DNA from: Streptomyces sp. NBC_00483
Lineage (GTDB): Bacteria; Actinomycetota; Actinomycetes; Streptomycetales; Streptomycetaceae
DNA: 64,000 bases
Direction: 5' to 3'
Assembly: GCF_036013745.1 (NCBI RefSeq)
Contig: NZ_CP107880.1
Span: forward strand, 5,704,001 to 5,768,000
Shown: one piece after another, positions 49,700-59,220 of the stretch
Position numbering within the stretch: position 1 is the first letter of the stretch
How the letters are laid out: every line of letters starts with the position of its first letter
Program-made: the position numbers and the translations under genes
Notes under the pieces: generated by a model
What the model was told of the DNA's origin: nothing
Seen by the model: only the letters and a program-made list of their open reading frames with translations
Databases searched by the model: none

Positions 49700-49771
49700 C
49701 TGAGGGGTATCCCTCAGGGTTCGTTCCGCCAGGCTCGGTGCAGAAGCGCTAGTCACTAGCGCTTCTGCACC
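49700..49771 (+). repeat. Two hairpins in the rpsQ-rplN gap
   Basis: CTGAGGG-gtat-CCCTCAG (49700-49717), then a 17-bp perfect inverted repeat (49737-49753 with 49755-49771; GGTGCAGAAGCGCTAGT and its inverse) with almost no loop. No T-run follows, and rplN begins 30 bases later. Probably an RNase processing site or attenuator. Confidence 0.75.
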
Positions 49772-49800
49772 GGGAACCGGCAGACAAACAGGAGATAGAC

Positions 49801-50169
49801 GTGATCCAGCAGGAGTCGCGACTGCGCGTCGCCGACAACACGGGTGCGAAGGAAATTCTCACCATCCGTGTTCTCGGTGGCTCGGGTCGCCGCTACGCGG
49901 GCATCGGTGACGTCATCGTCGCCACCGTCAAGGACGCGATCCCCGGTGGCAACGTGAAGAAGGGTGACGTCGTCAAGGCGGTCATCGTTCGCACCGTCAA
50001 GGAGCGTCGCCGTCCGGATGGCTCGTACATCCGTTTCGACGAGAACGCCGCCGTCATTCTGAAGAACGACGGCGACCCCCGCGGCACCCGTATCTTCGGC
50101 CCGGTCGGCCGTGAGCTGCGCGAGAAGAAGTTCATGAAGATCATCTCGCTCGCGCCGGAGGTGCTGTAA
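49801..50169 (+). CDS. rplN: 50S ribosomal protein L14
   Basis: 122 residues from GTG 49801 (AGGAG upstream). [40 protein letters not shown], and [20 protein letters not shown]. First gene of the spc cluster; subunit-interface protein. Confidence 0.98.
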   Translation: MIQQESRLRVADNTGAKEILTIRVLGGSGRRYAGIGDVIVATVKDAIPGGNVKKGDVVKAVIVRTVKERRRPDGSYIRFDENAAVILKNDGDPRGTRIFGPVGRELREKKFMKIISLAPEVL

Positions 50170-50171
50170 GC

Positions 50172-50495
50172 ATGAAGATCAAGAAGGGCGACCTGGTCCA
50201 GGTCATCACCGGTAAGGACCGCGGCAAGCAGGGCAAGGTCATTGCGGCCTTCCCCCGCGAGGACCGTGTCCTGGTCGAGGGTGTCAACCGGGTCAAGAAG
50301 CACACGAAGGCCGGCCCGACCGCCAGCGGTTCGCAGGCCGGCGGCATCGTCACGACCGAGGCGCCCGTCCACGTCTCCAACGTCCAGCTGGTCGTTGAGA
50401 AGGACGGCAACAAGGTTGTCACGCGTGTCGGTTTCCGCTTCGACGAAGACGGCAACAAGATCCGCGTTGCCAAGCGGACGGGTGAGGACATCTGA
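50172..50495 (+). CDS. rplX: 50S ribosomal protein L24
   Basis: 107 residues, two bases after rplN. KOW motif [20 protein letters not shown]. Assembly initiator of the 50S subunit. Overlaps rplE by one base. Confidence 0.98.
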   Translation: MKIKKGDLVQVITGKDRGKQGKVIAAFPREDRVLVEGVNRVKKHTKAGPTASGSQAGGIVTTEAPVHVSNVQLVVEKDGNKVVTRVGFRFDEDGNKIRVAKRTGEDI

Positions 50496-51052
50496 TGACG
50501 ACCACCACCAGCCCGCGTCTGAAGACGAAGTACCGCGAGGAGATCACGGCGAAGCTGCAGGAGGAGTTCTCGTACGAGAACGTCATGCAGATTCCCGGTC
50601 TCGTGAAGGTCGTCGTGAACATGGGTGTCGGCGACGCCGCCCGTGACTCGAAGCTCATGGACGGTGCCGTCCGTGACCTGACGACGATCACCGGCCAGAA
50701 GCCGGCCATCACCAAGGCTCGCAAGTCCATCGCGCAGTTCAAGCTGCGCGAGGGTCAGCCGATCGGTGCCCACGTCACGCTCCGTGGCGACCGCATGTGG
50801 GAGTTCCTGGACCGCACCCTGTCGCTCGCGCTGCCGCGCATCCGCGACTTCCGTGGTCTGTCCCCCAAGCAGTTCGACGGCCGTGGCAACTACACCTTCG
50901 GTCTCACGGAGCAGGTCATGTTCCACGAGATCGACCAGGACAAGATCGACCGCGTCCGGGGTATGGACATCACCGTGGTCACCACGGCGACCAACGACGA
51001 CGAGGGCCGTGCCCTTCTGCGTCACCTCGGCTTCCCGTTCAAGGAGGCGTAA
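50495..51052 (+). CDS. rplE: 50S ribosomal protein L5
   Basis: 185 residues. Binds 5S r[63 protein letters not shown]. Confidence 0.98.
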   Translation: MTTTTSPRLKTKYREEITAKLQEEFSYENVMQIPGLVKVVVNMGVGDAARDSKLMDGAVRDLTTITGQKPAITKARKSIAQFKLREGQPIGAHVTLRGDRMWEFLDRTLSLALPRIRDFRGLSPKQFDGRGNYTFGLTEQVMFHEIDQDKIDRVRGMDITVVTTATNDDEGRALLRHLGFPFKEA

Positions 51053-51057
51053 GCGAG

Positions 51058-51243
51058 ATGGCGAAGAAGGCTCTTATTGCCAAGGCTGCTCGTAAGCCGA
51101 AGTTCGGTGTTCGTGGCTACACCCGCTGCCAGCGCTGCGGCCGCCCGCACTCCGTGTACCGCAAGTTCGGCCTCTGCCGCGTGTGCCTTCGTGAGATGGC
51201 TCACCGTGGCGAGCTGCCGGGCGTGACCAAGAGCTCCTGGTAG
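51058..51243 (+). CDS. rpsN: 30S ribosomal protein S14 (zinc type Z)
   Basis: 61 residues from ATG 51058. The short form with two cysteine pairs (CQRC and CRVC), so zinc-dependent. [20 protein letters not shown] and [17 protein letters not shown]. Zinc-free long paralogues occur elsewhere in many Streptomyces. Confidence 0.98.
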   Translation: MAKKALIAKAARKPKFGVRGYTRCQRCGRPHSVYRKFGLCRVCLREMAHRGELPGVTKSSW

Positions 51244-51286
51244 TCCCCTAGTTGGGACTGCCCGGATCTCTCGGTAAGTAGAGGGT

Positions 51287-51339
51287 CGGCAGAGGCCCCA
51301 GCTCTCATGGCTTAGGCTAGGAGAGTTGGGCGTCTGCCG
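51287..51339 (+). promoter_or_regulatory. Structured element in the rpsN-rpsH gap
   Basis: CGGCAGA/TCTGCCG, CCCA/TGGG and CTCTC/GAGAG pair in register around a 14-nt loop, interrupted by a small internal loop. It lies in a 209-base gap, rare within this cluster. It may be a regulatory or processing structure. Confidence 0.5.
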
Positions 51340-51452
51340 CCCTGACCGACTTACTACGCCGTAGGTCCCCGCGCCGCACCCGTCCCGCCCCTGTGTGGGG
51401 AGAGGGATGGCGCATACAGGAAACCCCGGCGAGAGAGGCCGAAGGCCAATTC

Positions 51453-51851
51453 ATGACCATGACTGATCCGATCGCAGACATGCTTACGCGTCTGCGGAAC
51501 GCGAACTCGGCATACCACGACTCCGTGGCCATGCCGCACAGCAAGATCAAGTCGCACATCGCGGAGATTCTCCAGCAGGAGGGTTTCATCACCGGCTGGA
51601 AGGTCGAGGACGCCGAGGTCGGCAAGTCCCTCGTCCTGGAGCTGAAGTTCGGCCCGAACCGTGAGCGTTCGATCGCCGGCATCAAGCGCATCTCCAAGCC
51701 GGGTCTGCGTGTTTACGCGAAGTCCACCAACCTGCCGAAGGTTCTCGGTGGCCTGGGCGTGGCGATCATCTCCACGTCCCACGGTCTCCTGACCGGCCAG
51801 CAGGCAGGCAAGAAGGGCGTGGGTGGGGAAGTCCTCGCCTACGTCTGGTAG
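51453..51851 (+). CDS. rpsH: 30S ribosomal protein S8
   Basis: 132 residues from ATG 51453. [40 protein letters not shown], and [20 protein letters not shown]. In Escherichia coli S8 represses the spc operon. Confidence 0.98.
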   Translation: MTMTDPIADMLTRLRNANSAYHDSVAMPHSKIKSHIAEILQQEGFITGWKVEDAEVGKSLVLELKFGPNRERSIAGIKRISKPGLRVYAKSTNLPKVLGGLGVAIISTSHGLLTGQQAGKKGVGGEVLAYVW

Positions 51852-51875
51852 CGGAAGGAATCGGAGGAAACAGCT

Positions 51876-52415
51876 ATGTCGCGTATTGGCAAGCTCCCCA
51901 TCACGGTTCCCGCCGGCGTGGACGTCACCATCGACGGCCAGACGGTTGCGGTCAAGGGCCCCAAGGGTTCCCTGAGCCACACCGTTGCTGCGCCGATCGA
52001 GATCGCCAAGGGTGAGGACGGCGTTCTGGCCGTCACCCGCCCGAACGACGAGCGTCAGAACAAGGCCCTGCACGGCCTGTCCCGCACGCTGGTGGCGAAC
52101 ATGATCACCGGCGTGACCACGGGTTACGTGAAGAAGCTCGAAATCAGCGGTGTCGGTTACCGCGTCCTGGCGAAGGGCTCCAACCTGGAGTTCTCGCTCG
52201 GCTACAGCCACCCGATCCTGATCGAGGCGCCCGAGGGCATCTCCTTCAAGGTCGAATCGGCGACCAAGTTCTCGGTCGAGGGCATCGACAAGCAGAAGGT
52301 CGGCGAGGTTGCGGCCAACATCCGCAAGCTGCGCAAGCCCGACCCGTACAAGGCCAAGGGCGTCAAGTACGAAGGCGAAGTCATCCGCCGCAAGGTCGGA
52401 AAGGCGGGTAAGTAA
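51876..52415 (+). CDS. rplF: 50S ribosomal protein L6
   Basis: 179 residues, GGAGGAAA upstream. [20 protein letters not shown], and the C-terminal conserved [20 protein letters not shown]. Near the sarcin-ricin loop. Confidence 0.98.
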   Translation: MSRIGKLPITVPAGVDVTIDGQTVAVKGPKGSLSHTVAAPIEIAKGEDGVLAVTRPNDERQNKALHGLSRTLVANMITGVTTGYVKKLEISGVGYRVLAKGSNLEFSLGYSHPILIEAPEGISFKVESATKFSVEGIDKQKVGEVAANIRKLRKPDPYKAKGVKYEGEVIRRKVGKAGK

Positions 52416-52418
52416 GCC

Positions 52419-52802
52419 ATGGCATACGGTCAGAAGATCGCTAAGGGCGACGCTTACAAGCGTGCGGCCATCAAGCGCCGCCACATTCGTATCCGTAAGA
52501 ACATGTCGGGTACGGCCGAGCGTCCGCGCCTGGTCGTGACGCGCTCGAACCGGAACATCGTGGCGCAGGTCATCGACGACGTTAAGGGTCACACCCTCGC
52601 GTCGGCGTCGACCCTTGACACGTCGATCCGCGGCGGCGAGGGCGACAAGTCCACGCAGGCCAAGTCGGTCGGCGCCCTGGTCGCCGAGCGCGCCAAGGCT
52701 GCCGGTGTCGAGGCTGTCGTGTTCGACCGTGGTGGTAACCAGTACGCCGGGCGCATCGCTGCCCTGGCGGACGCCGCCCGCGAAGCCGGACTCAAGTTCT
52801 GA
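52419..52802 (+). CDS. rplR: 50S ribosomal protein L18
   Basis: 127 residues. 5S rRNA binder: [40 protein letters not shown]. Three bases after rplF. Confidence 0.98.
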   Translation: MAYGQKIAKGDAYKRAAIKRRHIRIRKNMSGTAERPRLVVTRSNRNIVAQVIDDVKGHTLASASTLDTSIRGGEGDKSTQAKSVGALVAERAKAAGVEAVVFDRGGNQYAGRIAALADAAREAGLKF

Positions 52803-52869
52803 GTCTTGCCCGTTCGCGCAGCGCCTTTTGATGCTGCGTAGCTAGCGGAAACAGAGAGAGGTAATTCCA

Positions 52870-53475
52870 ATGGCTGGACCCCAGCGCCGCGGTGGCGGTG
52901 CCGGTGGCGGCGAGCGGCGGGACCGGAAGGGTCGCGACGGTGGCAACGCCGCCGAGAAGACCGCGTACGTTGAGCGCGTTGTCGCGATCAACCGCGTCGC
53001 CAAGGTTGTGAAGGGTGGTCGTCGCTTCAGCTTCACTGCGCTCGTCGTAGTGGGCGACGGTGACGGCACCGTGGGTGTCGGTTACGGCAAGGCCAAGGAG
53101 GTGCCGGCCGCCATCGCCAAGGGTGTTGAGGAGGCCAAGAAGCACTTCTTCAAGGTCCCCCGTATCCAGGGCACCATCCCGCACCCGATCACGGGTGAGA
53201 AGGCTGCGGGCGTCGTCCTGCTCAAGCCGGCTTCCCCCGGTACCGGTGTTATCGCCGGTGGCCCGGTGCGTGCCGTGCTCGAGTGCGCGGGCGTGCACGA
53301 CATCCTGTCGAAGTCGCTCGGTTCGTCGAACGCGATCAACATCGTGCACGCCACGGTGGAGGCCCTGCGTGGTCTGCAGCGTCCCGAGGAGATCGCGGCC
53401 CGCCGTGGTCTGCCCCTCGAGGACGTCGCTCCCGCGGCCCTGCTGCGTGCGCGTGCCGGGGCCGGTGCTGCGTAA
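52870..53475 (+). CDS. rpsE: 30S ribosomal protein S5
   Basis: 201 residues, with a Gly/Arg-rich N-terminus ([20 protein letters not shown]). Core [40 protein letters not shown]. Decoding fidelity protein. Overlaps rpmD by one base. Confidence 0.98.
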   Translation: MAGPQRRGGGAGGGERRDRKGRDGGNAAEKTAYVERVVAINRVAKVVKGGRRFSFTALVVVGDGDGTVGVGYGKAKEVPAAIAKGVEEAKKHFFKVPRIQGTIPHPITGEKAAGVVLLKPASPGTGVIAGGPVRAVLECAGVHDILSKSLGSSNAINIVHATVEALRGLQRPEEIAARRGLPLEDVAPAALLRARAGAGAA

Positions 53476-53657
53476 TGGCACAGCTCAAGATCACGCAGAC
53501 GAAGTCGTACATCGGCAGCAAGCAGAACCACCGTGACACCCTGCGTTCCCTTGGTCTCAAGGGGATCAACACGCAGGTCGTCAAGGAGGATCGTCCCGAG
53601 TTCCGCGGCATGGTGCAGACCGTCCGCCACCTCGTGACGGTCGAGGAGGTCGACTGA
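53475..53657 (+). CDS. rpmD: 50S ribosomal protein L30
   Basis: 60 residues. [33 protein letters not shown]. Start overlaps the rpsE stop (TAATG). Confidence 0.97.
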   Translation: MAQLKITQTKSYIGSKQNHRDTLRSLGLKGINTQVVKEDRPEFRGMVQTVRHLVTVEEVD

Positions 53658-53659
53658 TC

Positions 53660-54115
53660 ATGGGTGAGCAGAACCCGCTCAAGATCCACAACCTCCGTCC
53701 GGCCCCCGGCGCCAAGACCGCCAAGACCCGTGTCGGTCGTGGTGAGGCGTCGAAGGGTAAGACGGCCGGTCGTGGTACCAAGGGAACCAAGGCCCGTTAC
53801 CAGGTTCCGGAGCGCTTCGAGGGTGGCCAGATGCCCCTCCACATGCGTCTCCCGAAGCTCAAGGGCTTCAAGAACCCCTTCAAGGTCGAGTTCCAGGTCG
53901 TGAACCTGGACAAGCTCGCCTCGCTGTACCCCGAGGGTGGCGAAGTCACCGTCGAGGGTCTGGTGGAGAAGGGTGCTGTCCGTAAGAACAGCCTCGTCAA
54001 GGTCCTTGGCCAGGGCGAGATCACCGTGGCGCTGCAGGTGACGGTCGACTCCGTCTCCGGCTCCGCCAAGGAGAAGATCACCGCCGCAGGCGGTACGGTC
54101 ACCGAGCTCGTCTGA
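53660..54115 (+). CDS. rplO: 50S ribosomal protein L15
   Basis: 151 residues. [60 protein letters not shown]. Last gene of the spc block before a terminator. Confidence 0.98.
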   Translation: MGEQNPLKIHNLRPAPGAKTAKTRVGRGEASKGKTAGRGTKGTKARYQVPERFEGGQMPLHMRLPKLKGFKNPFKVEFQVVNLDKLASLYPEGGEVTVEGLVEKGAVRKNSLVKVLGQGEITVALQVTVDSVSGSAKEKITAAGGTVTELV

Positions 54116-54150
54116 ACAAATCAGGCGTCTTGATGACGTGAACGTCCCTA

Positions 54151-54182
54151 CCGGGGATGCCCCACATTTGGGGCATCCCCGG
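54151..54182 (+). terminator. Hairpin between rplO and secY
   Basis: A 14-bp perfect stem (CCGGGGATGCCCCA with its inverse), loop CATT, followed by TTGGTCGTT. secY therefore probably has its own promoter in the next 175 bases, which hold no gene. Confidence 0.85.
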
Positions 54183-54357
54183 TTGGTCGTTCCAAGGGGG
54201 GCAGTTACGCCGGTAAGGTGGCGTCCGTTGTTAAGTTCCGGGCTTAGTGTGCCCCCGGCACCTATCCCGGTCCTTGGCCGTTAGACCGTTTACGTATTTG
54301 TCGAATCCTCAAGACCGTCACCTCTGACGCACGCGCGCGGGGGTCGCAGGAGGCACC

Positions 54358-55671
54358 GTGCTCACCGCGTTCGCCCGGGCGTTCAAGACGCCCGACCTGC
54401 GCAAGAAACTGCTCTTCACGCTGGGCATCGTCGTGATCTACCGGCTCGGCGCACACGTGCCGATTCCAGGCGTGGATTACCAGAACGTCCAGACGTGTAT
54501 GGACGTCGCCAACTCCAGCTCCGGCCTGTTCGGTCTGGTCAACATGTTCAGCGGTGGCGCGCTGTTGCAGATCACGGTCTTCGCGCTCGGCATCATGCCG
54601 TACATCACCGCGAGCATCATTCTGCAGCTGCTCACCGTGGTGATCCCGCGTCTGGAAGCCCTCAAGAAGGAGGGCCAGGCCGGCACGGCGAAGATCACTC
54701 AGTACACGCGCTACCTGACCGTGGCGCTCGCCATCCTTCAGGGCACGGGTCTCGTCGCCACCGCCCGCACCGGCGCGCTCTTCCAGGGCTGCCCCGTCGC
54801 CAGCGAGATCGTCCCCGACCAGTCCATCTTCATCACCATCACGATGGTCATCACGATGACCGCCGGTACCTGCGTGATGATGTGGCTCGGCGAGATGATC
54901 ACGGACAAGGGCATCGGCAACGGAATGTCGATCCTGATGTTCATCTCGATCGCCGCCACCTTCCCGTCCGCCCTGTGGGCCATCAAGAAGCAGGGTTCGC
55001 TGGCCGACGGCTGGATCGAGTTCGGCACGGTCATCCTCGTCGGCCTGGTCATGGTCGCCCTGGTGGTCTTCGTCGAGCAGGCTCAGCGACGTATCCCGGT
55101 GCAGTACGCGAAGCGCATGATCGGCCGCCGTTCCTACGGCGGTACGTCCACGTACATCCCGCTCAAGGTGAATCAGGCGGGTGTGATCCCTGTCATCTTC
55201 GCCTCCTCGCTGCTCTACATTCCGGCGCTGGTCGCCCAGTTCGCCGGTGGAGATTCGCAGTGGAAGGTGTGGATCGATGACCACCTGACCAAGGGAAATC
55301 ACCCGATTTACATCGTCACGTACTTCCTCCTGATCGTTTTCTTCGCGTTCTTCTACGTGGCGATCTCGTTCAACCCCGAGGAAGTCGCCGACAACATGAA
55401 GAAGTATGGTGGCTTCATCCCGGGCATCCGGGCTGGCCGACCGACCGCTGAGTACCTTTCGTACGTGCTCAACCGGATCACCTGGCCGGGTTCGCTGTAC
55501 TTGGGCCTGATCGCTCTCGTGCCGACGATGGCGTTGGTTGGTTTCGGGGCAAACCAGAACTTCCCGTTCGGTGGCACGAGCATCCTGATCATCGTGGGTG
55601 TCGGCCTGGAGACGGTGAAGCAGATCGAGAGCCAGCTCCAGCAGCGCAATTACGAAGGGTTCCTCCGCTGA
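54358..55671 (+). CDS. secY: Preprotein translocase subunit SecY
   Basis: 437 residues from GTG 54358 (GCAGGAGG upstream). Ten membrane segments expected: YRLGAHVPIPGVD after the first helix, GLFGLVNMFSGGALLQITVF (plug region), ALGIMPYITASIILQLL, and the cytoplasmic loop RRIPVQYAKRMIGRRSYGG. Central pore of Sec export; partner secE lies 32 kb upstream. Confidence 0.98.
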   Translation: MLTAFARAFKTPDLRKKLLFTLGIVVIYRLGAHVPIPGVDYQNVQTCMDVANSSSGLFGLVNMFSGGALLQITVFALGIMPYITASIILQLLTVVIPRLEALKKEGQAGTAKITQYTRYLTVALAILQGTGLVATARTGALFQGCPVASEIVPDQSIFITITMVITMTAGTCVMMWLGEMITDKGIGNGMSILMFISIAATFPSALWAIKKQGSLADGWIEFGTVILVGLVMVALVVFVEQAQRRIPVQYAKRMIGRRSYGGTSTYIPLKVNQAGVIPVIFASSLLYIPALVAQFAGGDSQWKVWIDDHLTKGNHPIYIVTYFLLIVFFAFFYVAISFNPEEVADNMKKYGGFIPGIRAGRPTAEYLSYVLNRITWPGSLYLGLIALVPTMALVGFGANQNFPFGGTSILIIVGVGLETVKQIESQLQQRNYEGFLR

Positions 55672-56318
55672 TGCGTATCGTCCTCGTCGGGCCGCCCGGT
55701 GCTGGCAAGGGAACGCAGGCCGCGTTCCTGGCCAAGAACCTGTCGATTCCGCACATCTCCACGGGCGACCTCTTCCGTGCCAACATCAGCCAGGGCACGG
55801 AGCTGGGCAAGAAGGCCAAGTCCTACATGGACGCCGGCCAGCTGGTCCCGGACGAGGTCACCATCGGGATGGCGAAGGACCGCATGGAGCAGGCGGACGC
55901 CGTGAACGGCTTCCTGCTCGATGGTTTCCCGCGCAACGTCTCGCAGGCCGAGGCGCTCGACGTCGCCCTCAAGGCCGACGACGTCACGCTGGACGCGGTT
56001 CTCGACCTGGAGGTCCCCGAGGACGAGGTGGTCAAGCGCATCGCCGGCCGCCGCATCTGCCGTAACGACTCGGCACACGTCTTCCACGTCACGTACAAGC
56101 AGCCCGAGGCCGAGGGTGTCTGTGACACCTGCGGCGGTGAGCTGTACCAGCGTGACGACGACAAGGAAGAGACCGTGCGCAAGCGGCTCGAGGTCTACCA
56201 CACGCAGACCGAGCCGATCATCGACTACTACCGGGAGCAGGGGCTCGTCGTGACGATCTCCGCTCTGGGCAAGGTCGAGGAAGTCACGGCGCGGGCCATG
56301 GAGGCCCTGAAGCGCTGA
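55671..56318 (+). CDS. adk: Adenylate kinase
   Basis: 215 residues, overlapping secY by one base. P-loop GPPGAGKGTQAAFLAKNL, IPHISTGDLFR, DGFPRNVSQAEALD. The LID carries Cys residues (RRICRN, CDTCGGEL) for a structural metal. Balances ATP, ADP and AMP. Confidence 0.98.
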   Translation: MRIVLVGPPGAGKGTQAAFLAKNLSIPHISTGDLFRANISQGTELGKKAKSYMDAGQLVPDEVTIGMAKDRMEQADAVNGFLLDGFPRNVSQAEALDVALKADDVTLDAVLDLEVPEDEVVKRIAGRRICRNDSAHVFHVTYKQPEAEGVCDTCGGELYQRDDDKEETVRKRLEVYHTQTEPIIDYYREQGLVVTISALGKVEEVTARAMEALKR

Positions 56319-56437
56319 GCGCTTCCGTAGAACGTGCCTGAGGCCGCGGTTCCCCGTCGGGGGGATCGCGGCCTTAGTGTTGGTGGGGACTGGACGTACG
56401 TAACCCTCGTACCGGATGACGGAGAGCGCAGGCCCCC

Positions 56438-57274
56438 ATGGTGCAGATCAAGACCCCCGACCAGATTCGCAAGATGCGGGAGGCGGGGCTTGTCGTCGCG
56501 GCGATCCACGCGGCGACCAAGGAGGCGGCCGTCCCGGGCGCGACCACCAAGGATCTGGACGAGGTCGCCCGCAAGGTGCTCGCCGAGCACGGGGCGAAGC
56601 CGAACTTCCTCGGGTACGGGGGGTTCCCCGCGACCATCTGCACCTCGAAGAACGAGGTCGTGGTGCACGGCATCCCGAGCGACGAGGTCGTCCTGGAGGA
56701 CGGCGACATCATCTCGATCGACGCGGGCGCCATCGTGGACGGCTGGCACGGCGACGCGGCGTACACGGCCTTCGTGGGGTCCGGTCACGCTCCGGAGCTG
56801 ATCGAGCTGTCCCGGGTCACCGAGGAGTCGATGTGGGCCGGGCTCGCGGCGATGAAGGCCGGTAACCGACTCGTCGACATCTCCCGTGCCATCGAGACGT
56901 ACATCCGTCGGCAGCCGAAGCCGGGTGGCGGGAAGTACGGGATCGTCGAGGACTACGGCGGGCACGGGATCGGGACCGAGATGCACATGGACCCGCACCT
57001 GTTGAACTACGTCGAGCGGCGGCGGGGGAAGGGGCCGAAGCTGGTGCCCGGGTTCTGCCTCGCCATTGAGCCGATGGTTTCGCTCGGGACGCCGAAGACG
57101 GAGACGTTGTCGGACGACTGGACCGTCATTACGACGGACGGCACGTGGTCGTCGCACTGGGAGCACTCGGTCGCGCTTACGGAGGACGGGCCGTTGGTGC
57201 TTACGTCGCCTGACGGGGGCAAGGCGAAGCTCGCCGAGCTGGGTGTTACTGCGGCGCCTGACCCGCTGGGCTGA
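56438..57274 (+). CDS. map: Methionine aminopeptidase, type I
   Basis: 278 residues from ATG 56438. Removes initiator Met. Metal ligands visible in order: Asp residues in ISIDAGAIVDGWHGDAAYTA, His in GGHGIGTEMHMDPHL, Glu in LAIEPMVSLG and Glu near the C-terminus (WEHSVALTEDGPLVLT). VVHGIPSDEV holds the substrate-site His. Lacks the N-terminal zinc-finger extension. Confidence 0.96.
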   Translation: MVQIKTPDQIRKMREAGLVVAAIHAATKEAAVPGATTKDLDEVARKVLAEHGAKPNFLGYGGFPATICTSKNEVVVHGIPSDEVVLEDGDIISIDAGAIVDGWHGDAAYTAFVGSGHAPELIELSRVTEESMWAGLAAMKAGNRLVDISRAIETYIRRQPKPGGGKYGIVEDYGGHGIGTEMHMDPHLLNYVERRRGKGPKLVPGFCLAIEPMVSLGTPKTETLSDDWTVITTDGTWSSHWEHSVALTEDGPLVLTSPDGGKAKLAELGVTAAPDPLG

Positions 57275-57603
57275 TACCGCGGGGCGGCGACGGGGCTGGG
57301 CTGGACGTGCGCTCGCCCCGCGCCGGGGTGCCGCCTTGCCCACCCTGCCGCCCTTGGCGGCAGATTGCCCAAGGCGGCCGGGGTCGGCGGCGGATTGCGC
57401 GAGGCGGCCGGGGGCGGCGGCTGATTGCCCGAGGCGGTCAAGGTGGGCGTGGTGGGGGCTTAATGATCTCCTTGGTAGGGCAGAATCACGAGATTCGTCT
57501 TTCCGGGGGTACTGACGTAGACTGACTCGTCGGCTCTCGTGTATGCGCATGTCTCCATGCGGACACGGAAGTCGATCAAGGTAGTCGATTCGAAGGGCGA
57601 AGC
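57275..57603 (+). other. map-infA intergenic region
   Basis: 329 bases without a gene. Holds a hairpin CTGCCGCC-ctt-GGCGGCAG (57345-57363), the 30-bp tandem repeat and, near the end, TAGACT (57518-57523), a likely -10 of the infA promoter. Confidence 0.6.
57356..57445. repeat. Three tandem 30-bp repeats before infA
   Basis: Units at 57356-57385, 57386-57415 and 57416-57445 each start GGCGGC and contain GATTGC and GAGGCGG or AAGGCGG. Units 1 and 2 differ at a few bases; unit 3 is more diverged near its end. Confidence 0.82.
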
Positions 57604-57825
57604 GTGGCCAAGAAGCAAGGTGCCATCGAGATCGAGGGCACTGTCGTCGAGTCTCTGCCGAACGCCATGTTCAAGGTCGAGCTCCAGAACGGCCACCAGG
57701 TCCTGGCACACATCAGCGGCAAGATGCGCATGCACTACATCCGTATCCTCCCTGACGACCGGGTCGTGGTGGAGCTGTCTCCGTACGACCTCACGCGTGG
57801 CCGGATCGTCTACCGGTACAAGTAG
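57604..57825 (+). CDS. infA: Translation initiation factor IF-1
   Basis: 73 residues from GTG 57604. OB-fold: [52 protein letters not shown]. Starts the alpha cluster. Confidence 0.98.
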   Translation: MAKKQGAIEIEGTVVESLPNAMFKVELQNGHQVLAHISGKMRMHYIRILPDDRVVVELSPYDLTRGRIVYRYK

Positions 57826-57883
57826 ATCTTGCCCTAGTCCCGCCTCGGCGGGCCGCCGGCAACTGACCCGGAGAACCTCACCC

Positions 57884-57997
57884 ATGAAGGTCAAGCCGAG
57901 CGTCAAGAAGATCTGCGACAAGTGCAGGGTGATCCGCCGTCACGGTCGGGTCATGGTGATCTGCGACAACCCGCGCCACAAGCAGCGCCAGGGCTGA
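57884..57997 (+). CDS. rpmJ: 50S ribosomal protein L36
   Basis: 37 residues, too short for usual ORF lists. [20 protein letters not shown] and [13 protein letters not shown]: Cys, Cys, Cys, His zinc knuckle, so the zinc-containing form. CCGGAG lies upstream. Confidence 0.96.
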   Translation: MKVKPSVKKICDKCRVIRRHGRVMVICDNPRHKQRQG

Positions 57998-58206
57998 CGC
58001 AGACCCGTTCAACTGCAGTTCGTTCGCAGAGTTCGCGCGACGCAGCACATTGAGTACATATGCAGAGCCCGCCGACGACGGTTCCGTCGTGGCGACACCT
58101 TCGGTCGGAGGCCGGGGACCCAGTTCGTACCGACTCTTGGAACAAAGAGGACGGCGGCTGGGAGTGGTTCTGCTGCAGACCTCCGAAGAATCAACAGGAG
58201 CCATGA

Positions 58207-58587
58207 ATGGCACGCGTTGAAGGTGTTGACCTCCCGCGCGAGAAGCGCATTGAGGTCGCCCTCACCTACGTGTTCGGCATCGGCCGCACGCGCGCCCAGC
58301 AGACGCTGGACGCGATCGGTGTCGACCGCAACGTTCGCGTTCGCGACATCAGCGAGGAAGACCTCGTCAAGATCCGCGAGTACGTGGACCAGAACTTCCA
58401 GACCGAGGGTGACCTCCGTCGCGAGATTCAGGCCGACATCCGTCGCAAGGTCGAGATCGGCTGCTACCAGGGTCTGCGCCACCGTCGCGGCCTGCCGGTC
58501 CACGGCCAGCGCACCAGCACGAACGCTCGTACCCGCAAGGGCCCGCGTCGCGCCATCGCCGGCAAGAAGAAGCCGGGCAAGAAGTAG
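58207..58587 (+). CDS. rpsM: 30S ribosomal protein S13
   Basis: 126 residues, AGGAG upstream. Starts [20 protein letters not shown]; contacts the P-site tRNA with its C-terminal tail ([19 protein letters not shown]). Preceded by 209 bases with no visible gene. Confidence 0.98.
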   Translation: MARVEGVDLPREKRIEVALTYVFGIGRTRAQQTLDAIGVDRNVRVRDISEEDLVKIREYVDQNFQTEGDLRREIQADIRRKVEIGCYQGLRHRRGLPVHGQRTSTNARTRKGPRRAIAGKKKPGKK

Positions 58588-58655
58588 TCCTCAGCGGACA
58601 ACGCTTCATCAGCGGTCTTCGCTGTAGGACCGACCACCTCCCGTAGGAGAACGAC

Positions 58656-59060
58656 ATGCCCCCCAAGGGACGTCAGGGCGCTGCCAAGAAGGTGCGCCGC
58701 AAGGAAAAGAAGAACGTCGCTCACGGCCACGCGCACATCAAGAGCACGTTCAACAACACGATCGTGTCCATCACGGACCCGACCGGCAACGTGATCTCGT
58801 GGGCCTCCGCCGGCCACGTCGGCTTCAAGGGCTCTCGCAAGTCCACGCCGTTCGCCGCGCAGATGGCCGCCGAGTCGGCTGCCCGCCGCGCGCAGGAGCA
58901 CGGCATGCGCAAGGTCGACGTCTTCGTCAAGGGCCCGGGTTCCGGTCGTGAGACCGCCATCCGCTCCCTGCAGGCGACCGGCCTCGAGGTCGGCTCGATC
59001 CAGGACGTCACGCCGACGCCGCACAACGGCTGCCGTCCCCCCAAGCGTCGCCGCGTCTGA
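58656..59060 (+). CDS. rpsK: 30S ribosomal protein S11
   Basis: 134 residues. [40 protein letters not shown], and the conserved tail [18 protein letters not shown]. Confidence 0.98.
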   Translation: MPPKGRQGAAKKVRRKEKKNVAHGHAHIKSTFNNTIVSITDPTGNVISWASAGHVGFKGSRKSTPFAAQMAAESAARRAQEHGMRKVDVFVKGPGSGRETAIRSLQATGLEVGSIQDVTPTPHNGCRPPKRRRV

Positions 59061-59098
59061 TTCCGGTCAGTAGCGCAGGCCGTTTGGTCTGAGTTTTT

Positions 59099-59135
59099 CG
59101 GGCGGTACGGCCTTTGTACTGGGCCGTACCGCCCG
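59099..59135 (+). terminator. Attenuator hairpin between rpsK and rpoA
   Basis: CGGGCGGTACGGCC pairs perfectly with GGCCGTACCGCCCG around a 9-nt loop. It is preceded by GTTTTTC and followed by GTACTCTTGACA. Partial termination here would lower alpha subunit relative to S11, or rpoA may start from the TTGACA (59141-59146). Confidence 0.75.
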
Positions 59136-59220
59136 TACTCTTGACAGGTACGACATCAGGCTCCGCCTGGTGGTCTCAGGGCATCAAATAGTGGGTGCCC
59201 CTGACTGAAGGATTCACTTC

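Noticed and set aside
57356..57445. CRISPR array
   Set aside because: Contiguous tandem 30-bp copies, no spacers.
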